A stretch of DNA of 64,000 nt from Azoarcus sp031546845 (GTDB taxonomy: Bacteria; Pseudomonadota; Gammaproteobacteria; Burkholderiales; Rhodocyclaceae): NCBI GenBank assembly GCA_031546845.1, contig JAVBJT010000035.1, positions 21,198 to 85,197 of the forward strand, given 5' to 3'. Of the stretch, positions 23,374 through 31,236 are shown piece by piece. Each line of letters starts with the position of its first letter. Positions within the stretch are counted from its first letter, which is position 1. The notes below the pieces were generated by a model. That model did no database searches, had not been told where the DNA came from, and worked only from the letters and a program-made list of their open reading frames with translations. The position numbers were made by a program, and so were the translations under genes.

Positions 23374-23392
23374 GCGCACCATGACGGTGCAT
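23374..23392. promoter_or_regulatory. NtrC-type enhancer dyad
   Basis: GCACC-ATGAC-GGTGC is a perfect 5-bp dyad with 5-nt spacer and matches the core of the NtrC site TGCACC-N5-GGTGCA. It is centred about 112 bp upstream of the predicted sigma-54 start site, a normal enhancer distance. It lies between the divergent torF and LysE-family genes. Confidence 0.75.
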
Positions 23393-23512
23393 TACCGAAG
23401 CGCTGCGGCACCAACTTTTGGCACCCAAACAGCAATAGAACAAAATCCGCGAATCCCTCGGCATGAAATCAATGGGTGGCCTATATTCACGGCTTCCTTC
23501 ATGGGAAACGCC

Positions 23513-24127
23513 ATGATCAGCCTCGAATTCCTCATCACCTCCCTCATCGTCGTTCTCATCCCCGGCACGGGGGTCATCTATACCGTCTCCACCGCGCTCG
23601 CCCAAGGGCGGAAAGCCGGCTTCTACGCTGCATTAGGCTGCACAGCCGGAATCGTCCCGCACCTTTTGGCGACGATTCTCGGGCTGGCCGCCATCATGCA
23701 TACCAGCGCTGTGGCCTTCCAGATCCTCAAGTACGCTGGCGTGATCTATCTCTTTTACGTCGCCTTCGCCACGTGGCGCGCCCGATCGGCATTCGCCGTC
23801 GATGACAGCCTGCCCAAGGCTTCCGCCTTGGGCTTAATGACTAAAGCATTCCTGCTGAATACCCTGAACCCCAAGCTCACCATCTTCTTCCTGGCCTTTC
23901 TGCCGCAATTTATCCCAGCTTCGCTAAGCCAACCCTTGTTGCAGTTACTGCTTCTCAGCGCCGTTTTCATGGCGATGACTTTTGTCGTTTTCGTCCTCTA
24001 TGGTTGTGCGGCCCATGCGTTTCGAACGCTGGTCATCGAATCGGCGCGCGTTCAGCGTTGGCTGCGCTACGGCTTCGCCACCACCTTCGCCGCTCTCGGA
24101 ACCCAATTGGCCTTGAGCGAAAAGTAA
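23513..24127 (+). CDS. LysE/RhtB-family amino-acid exporter
   Basis: This 204-residue inner-membrane protein has the LysE-family N-terminus (EFLITSLIVVLIPGTGVIYT), the glycine-rich GRKAGFYAALGCTAG motif and the late NTLNPKLTIFFLAFLPQF motif. About six membrane helices are expected. The start at 23513 matches the family length of about 205. The open frame runs back to 23372 through the NtrC site, so the longer starts are unlikely. Substrate is not predictable; export of amino acids or homoserine-lactone-like compounds is the family role. Confidence 0.85.
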   Translation: MISLEFLITSLIVVLIPGTGVIYTVSTALAQGRKAGFYAALGCTAGIVPHLLATILGLAAIMHTSAVAFQILKYAGVIYLFYVAFATWRARSAFAVDDSLPKASALGLMTKAFLLNTLNPKLTIFFLAFLPQFIPASLSQPLLQLLLLSAVFMAMTFVVFVLYGCAAHAFRTLVIESARVQRWLRYGFATTFAALGTQLALSEK

Positions 24128-24227
24128 CGGCAAGACAAGCCGCCGCCCCCACGCACCGCAAACCCCCTGGAGCGCACGGCGGCGCATGCTAGACTCACAA
24201 CAAATATTCATACTCAGGAAGCCCGTC

Positions 24228-24485
24228 ATGGCGACGCCGCGTATCTTCGACGAAATCAGCGCCAAACTCTCCGAACTGGCCACCAACAGCCCCGTCCGCG
24301 ACATCGAAAAAAATGCCAAGGCCTTGCTTGGCAGCGCCTTCTCACGCCTCGATCTGGTGACACGGGAAGAGTTCGACATCCAGCGTGAAATACTGGAACA
24401 AACCCGCCGCCGCCTTACCGAACTGGAAGCCCGGGTTGCCGCGCTCGAAGCCGCCCGCGCCACCCAGGACAAGACCGGCGGCTGA
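24228..24485 (+). CDS. ubiK: Ubiquinone biosynthesis accessory factor UbiK
   Basis: The 85-residue protein (BMFP/YqiC family) helps the aerobic ubiquinone pathway, probably by membrane association. It has an amphipathic N-terminal helix (RIFDEISAKLSELA), the conserved DIEKNAKALLGSAFSRLDLVTREEFD segment and a C-terminal coiled coil (LEARVAALE). AGGAAG is 6 nt before the ATG at 24228. It lies next to comM, a conserved betaproteobacterial arrangement. Confidence 0.88.
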   Translation: MATPRIFDEISAKLSELATNSPVRDIEKNAKALLGSAFSRLDLVTREEFDIQREILEQTRRRLTELEARVAALEAARATQDKTGG

Positions 24486-24558
24486 GCGTGCCGTTGCGGC
24501 ACCGCCGAACACCCTTGCGTAGCACAGACAGATCCGCGCGACACACGCGGAGCGGCGC

Positions 24559-25404
24559 ATGACGCTCGCCCGCGTCCACGCTCGCGCCGTCGACGGGCTG
24601 GCCGCACCGGAGGTAACGGTCGAAGTCCACCTCGCCAACGGCCTGCCCACCTTCAATCTCGTCGGCTTGCCCGAAACCGAAGTGCGCGAGGCGCGCGACC
24701 GCGTACGCGCCGCCATCGTCACCTCGCAGTTCGATTTTCCCGCGCGCCGGATCACGGTCAACCTGGCACCCGCCGATTTACCGAAGGAAGGCGGGCGCTT
24801 CGATCTTGCTATTGCCATCGGCATTCTCGCCGCGTCCGGCCAGGTCGACGGCGCACGCCTGGATGACTATGAGTTCTGCGGCGAATTGTCGCTCGATGGC
24901 AGCCTGCGCGCGGTGCGCGGCACGCTGGCCGGCGCGCTCGCCGCCGGACGCGCCGGGCGCGCCCTGATCCTGCCACCGGCCAACGCCGACGAAGCCGCCC
25001 TGGCGCGCGAAATACGCGTTCTACCGGCAAGCAGCCTGCCCGCCGTGTGCGCTCACCTCAACGGCCATACGCCCTTGCAGGCGCACCAGCCTGAACACCG
25101 CGCCGAAGCTGCGCGCGCCGGCCCCGATCTAACCGACGTGCGCGGCCAATTACAAGCACGACGGGCCTTGGAAGTCGCCGCCGCAGGCGGGCATTCGCTG
25201 CTGCTGTTCGGGCCGCCGGGCACCGGCAAATCCATGCTCGCCCAACGGCTGGCGGGCATTCTGCCGCCAATGAGCGAGGAAGAAGCCCTACAGGCGGCCG
25301 CGCTGCATTCGCTTGACGGCAGTTTCGACCCGTTGCGCTGGGCCGAGCGTCCTTACCGCGCCCCGCATCACTCCGCTTCCGCCGCTGCACTGGTTGGCGG
25401 CGGC
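24559..25404 (+). pseudogene. comM: ComM (YifB) Mg-chelatase-like helicase, 5' part, split by a Tn7-like element
   Basis: This is the N-terminal 282 codons of ComM, a hexameric helicase that promotes branch migration during natural transformation. The Lon-protease-like N domain is complete (NGLPTFNLVGLPETEVREAR, FDLAIAIGIL). The AAA+ Walker A LLLFGPPGTGKSMLA is near residue 218, and YRAPHHSASAAALVGGG marks the break. The frame continues only six codons into the element before a stop. Joining 25404 to 42113 restores LVGGGANPRPGEI and a 503-residue protein. ATPase function should be lost, because the Walker B and sensor motifs are in the other piece. Confidence 0.93.
25400..25404. repeat. Left 5-bp target-site duplication (GCGGC)
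   Basis: GCGGC directly before the terminal TGTGAATTCCA is repeated directly after the other end at 42108-42112. A 5-bp duplication is the signature of Tn7-type transposition. Confidence 0.93.
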
Positions 25405-25415
25405 TGTGAATTCCA
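25405..25415 (+). repeat. Left terminal inverted repeat
   Basis: TGTGAATTCCA at the left end is the exact reverse complement of 42097-42107. It begins with TGT, as Tn7-family ends do. Confidence 0.92.
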
Positions 25416-25451
25416 CGAATAATCCGGACTACCCAAAAATAATACCAACTG
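25414..25451 (+). repeat. Left-end TnsB-site-like repeats (two copies)
   Basis: Two 18-nt copies, CACGAATAATCCGGACTA at 25414-25431 and CAAAAATAATACCAACTG at 25434-25451, are spaced 20 nt apart. They match the five copies at the right end in the same orientation relative to the terminus, with shared pattern CA..AAT.(A/T)T.C.GACT(A/G). By analogy with Tn7 these should be the TnsB-binding sites. A third weaker match may follow at 25453-25470. Confidence 0.75.
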
Positions 25452-25490
25452 GCATAGTCACTACAGTCTGCATAGTTCGAGGTAAAGCCA

Positions 25491-27320
25491 ATGGCGGAAG
25501 CCATCGACCGAATCGAAGAATTTCCCAAAGACGGCCGACTTTGGTGGGTCCGGTGGGTGGACCGGTACTTCATGCCTCAAGGAGGCTCTGCGACCCCGTG
25601 GGTTGAAGTTGCCCTCAGTCCACTTGACGTCCCCTTGGACGAAGTTCGTAGCCTAGACCTCAGAAAAACTGTCACAAACACCGAAACGCTCCGTCCAATC
25701 CGTCTTTTTACTGGGTACATCCCACGTTTAGCCCTTGGCACAATCTTTCTGGACGGAGTGGAAGTAGCTTGCCTTCCACTTCAGACGATGCAGATCAACG
25801 CAGAAGTGGTTCGACCCGCGACACACAATGTCATGGATGAACCTCCTAGGAAGCCGAGCTGGTGGACACCATCACTCCCATATCGGGTCATCAACCGTCG
25901 GGACTACTGCCTCGCAGACTTTCTAAAGAGCCATGTGGTCGTTGTTACATCGGAAAACATGACAATCGTGCTGCCCTGCCATGAAGTCTTCCGAACGATG
26001 TACGCACCGAACTCGGAAATTGCACTTGCACTCACATCAGGCCCTTGGGAGATGACGAAAACCCGAGTCCTCAAACCTAGTGAAACAGGCATTCGTACTG
26101 ACGGCCGTTGGCAGATCGTCCTTCGTCAGAAAATTAAGGACGAATTCGCAAGCGTGCTTGCAAACCTCTGCCTCACCGAGACAGGCAAGGCCAGCGCGAA
26201 CGGCATCTATGAAGCTTTCCTAGAAAATGACGGCCCAAGTTACATGAAGGCCCCGATACCCTTCGACATCTCACGACTGCAACTGGAGGCTCGCGGAATC
26301 TGGCTTGAAAAAGACCCACACAAAAAAGACCCACACAAGTTCCTTGCGCTTCAGATCACCGGCATGACTTGGCCAATTGACGTCGAAATGGTCTACAGCC
26401 GCCAAAACCGTTCCGATAAGGGGGAGATCCAAACCCCCACCGACAAACCCAAACCGTATGCCACAAAGGGAGCTACACCAAGTCTCGATGAAGAGGGTCT
26501 CGTTAACGCAAACTCGAACGAAGATCCTTCCGCGAACTCCACATCAAAGAACTTCTCTCCACCTTCCATCCGATGGCACAACGCACCAAAACTCGAGAAG
26601 AAAAAGAAACTGGAAAGTTTCACCTATGGTGGAGTGCCTGCTGGGGATGAAGACAACACGCTGACGAGCGTCTCAGCTGGCACAGGATGGTATGGCGAAA
26701 CCAGTTCCGGCTCCGCGACCTACTCGCAGGAGCGCAGAGACTCCAGCCTCCGGTTTGTCGAAGTAGTCCAAATGTTGGACCGGCTGAAAGCGGCTGGAGG
26801 AATTGAGCATTGGAAACCAATCCCTCATCCCAGACCAAAACTGGTCGTCGGCGGACTCTCCGTCTGGCACTTTCCAACCAAAGTGACCGGCACCAAAAAG
26901 CCCCCTGGCTTCTGCTATCTTGGTCGCAAAGACAGGCGACTTCGTAGCGCGCTCGTATGCGAAATTCAGTACCGCAAAAGCACCCTCTATTGGCTTGAAA
27001 TTGAGGTTGGCCAGAGCAACGGGGGATTGCGGTCGCTCATTTTCACCGTACCATCATCCTGCCAAACATCGAGCATCCTTCGATTGCTTGACGTCGCCGC
27101 CCCGAACCGTGGCGTTTGGCCACACCTCGATGATCTGATCATGGCAACAGGCGTAACTTGGGCTGAGTTCTGGACACATAGCTACATCGGTAAGACAGGT
27201 AAAGGGAAGGGCGGGCATCTAAATAAAACCCGTGCCCTAAAGACTATTGCTTTGACCATTGATCAAAGCAACAAAGCATTGACGCACACGCTCGCAAAAC
27301 ACCCTGACACTTCTCATTAA
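25491..27320 (+). CDS. TnsE-like protein, alone at the left end of the element
   Basis: This 609-residue protein reads inward from the left end. I compared it by eye with what I know of Tn7 TnsE (538 residues). The order of conserved patches agrees: an aromatic N-terminal strand region, a middle stretch FDISRLQLEARGIWLE with LALQITGMTW, then SIRWHNAPKLEKKKKLE before a variable linker. The C-terminal half resembles the TnsE DNA-binding domain (about residues 425-590), with RFVEVVQMLDRLK and LYWLEIEVGQSNGGLRSL. Overall identity is low, so the call is tentative. In Tn7, TnsE directs insertion into replicating DNA and conjugal plasmids through the sliding clamp. It lies about 8 kb from the rest of the transposition module. 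A short hairpin (CAGACT/AGTCTG at 27387-27402) lies downstream. Confidence 0.55.
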   Translation: MAEAIDRIEEFPKDGRLWWVRWVDRYFMPQGGSATPWVEVALSPLDVPLDEVRSLDLRKTVTNTETLRPIRLFTGYIPRLALGTIFLDGVEVACLPLQTMQINAEVVRPATHNVMDEPPRKPSWWTPSLPYRVINRRDYCLADFLKSHVVVVTSENMTIVLPCHEVFRTMYAPNSEIALALTSGPWEMTKTRVLKPSETGIRTDGRWQIVLRQKIKDEFASVLANLCLTETGKASANGIYEAFLENDGPSYMKAPIPFDISRLQLEARGIWLEKDPHKKDPHKFLALQITGMTWPIDVEMVYSRQNRSDKGEIQTPTDKPKPYATKGATPSLDEEGLVNANSNEDPSANSTSKNFSPPSIRWHNAPKLEKKKKLESFTYGGVPAGDEDNTLTSVSAGTGWYGETSSGSATYSQERRDSSLRFVEVVQMLDRLKAAGGIEHWKPIPHPRPKLVVGGLSVWHFPTKVTGTKKPPGFCYLGRKDRRLRSALVCEIQYRKSTLYWLEIEVGQSNGGLRSLIFTVPSSCQTSSILRLLDVAAPNRGVWPHLDDLIMATGVTWAEFWTHSYIGKTGKGKGGHLNKTRALKTIALTIDQSNKALTHTLAKHPDTSH

Positions 27321-27568
27321 AGATATCTGGCCAGATTAATAACGGCATGTGCATTTATAGCTCTGGTCCTCATTAAGTGTGATTTTCAGACTTTTAAGTC
27401 TGTGTTTTATATAGATAAAATATATTGCAAATCACTTCAAAATGCGGACCGGATCAATAGTCGCTCAGTTGTTCAAGAGCACAAGCTAACCGGCATCAAA
27501 TACCGTCGTACCTCCCTGAACATATTACAAAAATTGGAGTTAATTTCAAAAAGAGGGCTTAAAGAGTC
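27321..27568. other. AT-rich gene-free stretch before the hydroxymethylase-like gene
   Basis: This 248-bp spacer is markedly AT-rich compared with the host genes. It holds the hairpin CAGACT-TTTA-AGTCTG followed by TGTTTTAT at 27387-27410, a possible terminator for the TnsE-like gene. The promoter for 27569-29495 should lie here, but no pair of boxes is convincing. Confidence 0.5.
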
Positions 27569-28531
27569 ATGATCAAAAAAACAAACTACGAAGCTCCTTC
27601 GCTGGATGACCTTATGGGGGAGGTCCTACGGACGCTCTTGGAGGATAGGAGCTTTATCACTGCCACGCGATCAGACGAACTTGGTCCTTTCACAGAGATA
27701 ATTGGTGCATCGTTAGTTTTATCTAATCCACGGGCTAGGTTGAGCAGAAGCGAGAGCAAAGGAAAGATATTTAGCGCCCTGGGTGAATTTTTTTGGTATA
27801 TGTCGGGCTCAAACACACTAAAATTTATTGATTATTATATACCGAAAATTTACGAAAAAGAGTCAGAAAACGGGGTCGTCCACAGTGGATACGGCGACCG
27901 ATTTTTTAATCGTTTTAACGTCAATCAATTTGAGTTCGTCATAAGACAATTGACGAACAGCCCAACATCACGAAAGGCTGTTATTCAGATATTCTCCGCC
28001 TCTGACTTTCAATATAGATCAGTCCCTTGTACCTGTACGCTGCAATTTTTATTGCGCAATAAATACCTTGATTTAGTAGTTAACATGAGGTCGAACGACG
28101 CGTACTTGGGCCTTCCACATGATGTCTTCGCATTTACCATGATCCAAGAACTTGTTGCATGTAGCCTAAATGCAGGTATTGGAAGCTATAGACATTTCGT
28201 TGGCAGCCTGCATCTTTATGAGAAGCATCGATCAAAGGCCGAAACATACCTGGAAGAAGGCTGGCAAGAAGGAATTGCTATGGACCCAATGCCAGTTGGT
28301 GATCCGTGGCCTGCTTTGCGAGTAGTTCAAGGTATCGAGCGGCAAATTCGACAAGATCGCTTAAGCGACCTCACCAAGACCGATATTGATGACTACTGGA
28401 AAGATATCTGCTTAATGCTTGCTATCTGGCGACAGATAAAGGATAAAAATCTTGCGGAATGTAGCAAACTGCAAAGCCAATTGAAGAGCAAATTCTACAA
28501 TACATTTATTGATAGCAAGATGCCGTACTGA
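27569..28531 (+). CDS. Thymidylate synthase-fold protein, likely pyrimidine-nucleotide hydroxymethylase
   Basis: This 320-residue protein has the thymidylate synthase fold, with the catalytic cysteine in VPCTCTLQF (Cys154), the SRK segment near 134, VVNMRSNDAYLG (171-181) and GSLHLYEKH (212-220). EIIGAS (43-48) and VVNMRSND are also how phage T4 dCMP hydroxymethylase reads, as I recall that sequence. The position of the dUMP-selecting Asn of LGLPFN in ThyA is Asp here (LGLPHD, Asp185), the change known to favour cytosine substrates. It probably makes a hydroxymethyl (or methyl) pyrimidine monophosphate; whether dCMP or dUMP is inferred only. It is AT-rich with foreign codon use, and lies 19 bp before a predicted partner gene. 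Confidence 0.75.
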   Translation: MIKKTNYEAPSLDDLMGEVLRTLLEDRSFITATRSDELGPFTEIIGASLVLSNPRARLSRSESKGKIFSALGEFFWYMSGSNTLKFIDYYIPKIYEKESENGVVHSGYGDRFFNRFNVNQFEFVIRQLTNSPTSRKAVIQIFSASDFQYRSVPCTCTLQFLLRNKYLDLVVNMRSNDAYLGLPHDVFAFTMIQELVACSLNAGIGSYRHFVGSLHLYEKHRSKAETYLEEGWQEGIAMDPMPVGDPWPALRVVQGIERQIRQDRLSDLTKTDIDDYWKDICLMLAIWRQIKDKNLAECSKLQSQLKSKFYNTFIDSKMPY

Positions 28532-28550
28532 TAAAAAAGGGGGCAATCCA

Positions 28551-29495
28551 ATGCCGATACAAAGGCACAATATGCAAGAGACCAATCGAATTGGCGCGGC
28601 ACTTGCAGTGTTTGAGCAGCAGCACTATCCGTTACCTGGAATCATCGCGTCACGGGAGCGGATAGCCTTCATCAGGCAGTTAATTGATAGTATTCGGCGA
28701 GTTGATTTTGTGAGGATGGTCGCGTCAAGGCCGATAAGTCCCGAGCGGATGGATCCGAATAGCGATATCTTCGATCCCATACGTGCGGCCTTGCTTCACA
28801 AGGATGCGGGAAACTTTGACGAGGCATGCTGGCTAATCTTCCTGACCACCCACTTCGGCAGACACTCCAAATCTAAATGGCGGTACGCACAAGAGGTGTA
28901 CGGAAAGTTGGGGGCCCAACCGCATTGGTCCTGGGTCAATGTGTCCGGGTACCCAAGTGACTTCCGCGACTGGCTACGGGAGAACGAACTTTATATCAGC
29001 CGGGGAACTGAGCGCGGCTTTGGCGGCCATAGACGGTACACGAGTTTGAGTGCAGATAAGCCGAACGGCACTGGTGCTGCAGTCGAAAGCTATGCCTTTT
29101 GGGTCAGAAGGTATGGGAACCACCAAGACTTGATCGCCGATGCGTTCAATGCTTGCTACGGTGATCCTAGGAAAGCATTTGAGCATCTGTATCGGTCGAT
29201 GGCAGAGGTGAGGTCATTTGGACGGCTTGCACGGTTCGACTATCTCACGATGTTAGCGAAGACAGGATTGGCTGCAATCACGCCACCCCACGCCTACTTG
29301 CAAGGAGCGACAGGCCCACTTAATGGAGCGAGGCTAATGCTGCAAGGGAGCACGGCCGTCGAGCTAAGTACGCATGAACTGGAACACCGGCTAATAACAC
29401 TTGGGGATGCGCTAGACGTTGATATGCAGGTTGTCGAGGACGCACTGTGTAATTGGCAAAAGCATCCGTCGTACTACGTTTTCTTTCAGGGTTAA
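28551..29495 (+). CDS. Alpha-glutamyl/putrescinyl thymine pyrophosphorylase-like protein (clade 3-like)
   Basis: The 314-residue, largely helical protein carries segments I associate with the predicted alpha-glutamyl/putrescinyl-thymine pyrophosphorylase family: FDPIRAALLHKDAGNFDEA followed by LIFLTTHFG, then RGFGGHRRY, RLARFDYLTMLAKTGL and YLQGATGPLNGARLML. That family was proposed from genome context to attach groups to hydroxymethyl-pyrimidine bases in phage DNA. The start at 28551 has GGGGG 9 nt upstream. It follows the hydroxymethylase-like gene by 19 bp, so one operon making a modified nucleotide or base is the natural reading. No function has been shown and the family call is from memory. 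Confidence 0.6.
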   Translation: MPIQRHNMQETNRIGAALAVFEQQHYPLPGIIASRERIAFIRQLIDSIRRVDFVRMVASRPISPERMDPNSDIFDPIRAALLHKDAGNFDEACWLIFLTTHFGRHSKSKWRYAQEVYGKLGAQPHWSWVNVSGYPSDFRDWLRENELYISRGTERGFGGHRRYTSLSADKPNGTGAAVESYAFWVRRYGNHQDLIADAFNACYGDPRKAFEHLYRSMAEVRSFGRLARFDYLTMLAKTGLAAITPPHAYLQGATGPLNGARLMLQGSTAVELSTHELEHRLITLGDALDVDMQVVEDALCNWQKHPSYYVFFQG

Positions 29496-29613
29496 GGGCC
29501 ATTGCACGCCAAGCCGTGAACCCATGGGCAGCTTGAAAGCCGTGTAAACGTCGGTTATCACAACCTCCCCATCATCCCCGCCAACTGACGGACCCAGAAC
29601 GCACGCACCAAGG

Positions 29614-29940
29614 TTAACTCAGACGTTCAAGAGCACTCAAGATCTCTTCTGCCGCCTCACGATGCGCAGGAGATCGTGCTGCAAACTGTTCCAGCCGGCC
29701 ACCAAGCGAAGTCTGGTCCTGGCAGAATTTTGTGTCTGAAATTTGCAAAAATTTTGCATATTTTTGCAAATTCAAAGAGTTGGTCTTGAAGCTGCCTTTC
29801 TCAAACCGGGAGAGCTGCCCGCAGTTAATACGTACATGCTTTTCGGCCTCTTTTAGTGTAAAACCAAGGGTTTTTCTGCGCACCCTTAGCGCCCTAGCAA
29901 GATGTTTGACGTCCTCCTGGGACTTGAATTTTTCGGCCAT
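29614..29940 (-). CDS. XRE-family helix-turn-helix regulator
   Basis: This 108-residue protein has a Cro/CI-type helix-turn-helix at about residues 13-65 (LARALRVRRKTLGFTLKEAE, then INCGQLSRFEKG). The C-terminal part is helical with no recognised domain. Start at 29940 is chosen because the longer frame would run across the palindromic operator and the divergent gene. It probably controls the divergent 29985-31162 genes and itself through the palindromes in the 44-bp gap. Confidence 0.8.
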   Translation of the reverse strand: MAEKFKSQEDVKHLARALRVRRKTLGFTLKEAEKHVRINCGQLSRFEKGSFKTNSLNLQKYAKFLQISDTKFCQDQTSLGGRLEQFAARSPAHREAAEEILSALERLS

Positions 29941-29943
29941 TTT

Positions 29944-29966
29944 GCATAATATAATGCAAATTATGC
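29944..29966. promoter_or_regulatory. Palindromic operator between the XRE gene and the DUF4031 gene
   Basis: GCATAAT-N9-ATTATGC forms an inverted repeat. A second, overlapping TGCAT/ATGCA palindrome (29943-29958) shares its left arm. The region is AT-rich and sits directly before both divergent start codons, as expected for an autoregulating XRE repressor. Confidence 0.65.
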
Positions 29967-29984
29967 ATGTTGTGAAAGGGAACC

Positions 29985-30290
29985 GTGGCCGTCTATGTTG
30001 ATAACGTTCGAATTGCCTGGAGGGGGCGGCGGTGGTGCCACCTCGTGGCGGATTCGGTAGACGAGCTACATCAGTTCGCCCATAGGCTGGGGTTGCGGAG
30101 AACATGGTTTCAGCGGTCCGCTTCATACCCGCATTACGACATCACAGTGGGGGTCCGGGAGCGTGCGATTGAGCTTGGGGCGTTGTCAGGAAACCGGCAT
30201 CAGATCATTGCCTGTGCTCGCAGGCTGAAAGAAGAACTTGATGTGCAGAGTGCCCAAGCACCGGAACAGTTGTGTCTTTTTTGCTCATGA
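29985..30290 (+). CDS. DUF4031 domain protein
   Basis: The 101-residue protein begins MAVYVDNVRIAWRGRRWCHL, then DELHQFAHRLGLRRTWFQ and HYDITV, the pattern of the DUF4031 family. The family has no established function, but its members often sit on phages and islands. The start is a GTG at 29985 with AAAGGG upstream. It diverges from the XRE regulator and is followed 65 bp later by the glycosylase-like gene, probably in one transcript. Confidence 0.75.
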   Translation: MAVYVDNVRIAWRGRRWCHLVADSVDELHQFAHRLGLRRTWFQRSASYPHYDITVGVRERAIELGALSGNRHQIIACARRLKEELDVQSAQAPEQLCLFCS

Positions 30291-30355
30291 AACTCATATC
30301 CAGGTTAAGCCTGTGCGCGCACATTTAGGCCGGACCATGCAAGAAAGAGGGACGC

Positions 30356-31162
30356 GTGAACACACTGGACATATTGGAAATATTGGCACATCGCCTCGAC
30401 GGATCACATCTCCGCGGGCTCAACGTCATTCCCTGGGCAGCCCCAGTTTTATCGTTTGGTAATCCGTCTCAAGCTAGGATAGCCACTCTTGGGCTTAACC
30501 CTAGTAATCGCGAATTTGTTGACGTCGTAGGGAGTGAATTGAATGGACACCATCGACGCTTCCACACACTCAGCTCTTTGGGACTGAAGCGTTGGTCCGA
30601 TGCTAAACGCACCCACTTCGAGAAAATTCAGGATTCATGCAATTATTACTTTGCGGGGAATCCATACGATAGTTGGTTTCAGGCGCTGAACAAGCTGATC
30701 GTCGGGGCTAACGCATCCTATTACGGGATGTTTGCCGAAGCCTGCCACCTTGATTTAGTGCCTTATGCCACCTCTCGCAAATGGGTTGAACTTAGCAATG
30801 GACAGCGATCAGCTCTATTAAAGAGTTCAGGAGATGCTCTAGGCTTATTGCTCAGAGAGTCCACCGTAGAGGTGCTAATCCTTAACGGCCAGTCTGTAAT
30901 TGAACATCTTCAAGCCGTGACTGGCTGCACGTTTGCCCGCGAAGTCGTTCCAGAGTGGACTTTACCAAGGCGAGAAGGCGACGGAGTCCGTGGATACGCC
31001 TATACGGGGACGATCTGCCAGCTTTCGGGTGTCGGACTGGGTCGAGAAATATCTGTTCTCGGCTACAGTCACAATATACAGAGCAGCTTTGGGGTGACAA
31101 CTAAGGTCAAGGAGTCAATTCAGCAATGGATTACCCAAAGTGCCGGCGAGGTCTATTGCTGA
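30356..31162 (+). CDS. Unknown protein, possibly of the uracil-DNA glycosylase superfamily
   Basis: The 268-residue protein has RIATLGLNPSNREFVD at about residues 41-56, resembling the first active-site loop of MUG/UDG-like glycosylases (GINPG type). A hydrophobic strand VEVLILNGQSVIEHL follows near 174, and a histidine-containing late loop LGYSHNIQSSFG near 240, where such enzymes carry their second catalytic loop. LVPYATSRKW lies between. The fold call is a hypothesis from motif order only. The start is a GTG at 30356 with AGAGGGA upstream. Its place after an XRE/DUF4031 pair in a transposon cargo would suit an anti-phage role against modified DNA. Confidence 0.4.
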   Translation: MNTLDILEILAHRLDGSHLRGLNVIPWAAPVLSFGNPSQARIATLGLNPSNREFVDVVGSELNGHHRRFHTLSSLGLKRWSDAKRTHFEKIQDSCNYYFAGNPYDSWFQALNKLIVGANASYYGMFAEACHLDLVPYATSRKWVELSNGQRSALLKSSGDALGLLLRESTVEVLILNGQSVIEHLQAVTGCTFAREVVPEWTLPRREGDGVRGYAYTGTICQLSGVGLGREISVLGYSHNIQSSFGVTTKVKESIQQWITQSAGEVYC

Positions 31163-31236
31163 GCAACAAGAAAAATTAGAAACTCATCTCAAAGAGCATG
31201 AAACACTCTCCACATGGTACTCGCATTCGCGACGCC

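Noticed and set aside
23372..23512. N-terminal extension of the LysE-family gene
   Set aside because: It runs through the NtrC dyad and makes the protein longer than its family. The hydrophobic domain begins at 23513.
25453..25477. CATAGTC/CATAGTT repeats as the transposon end motif
   Set aside because: The same word at the right end is not in the inverted orientation required for paired ends. The 18-nt GACTA motif explains both ends better.
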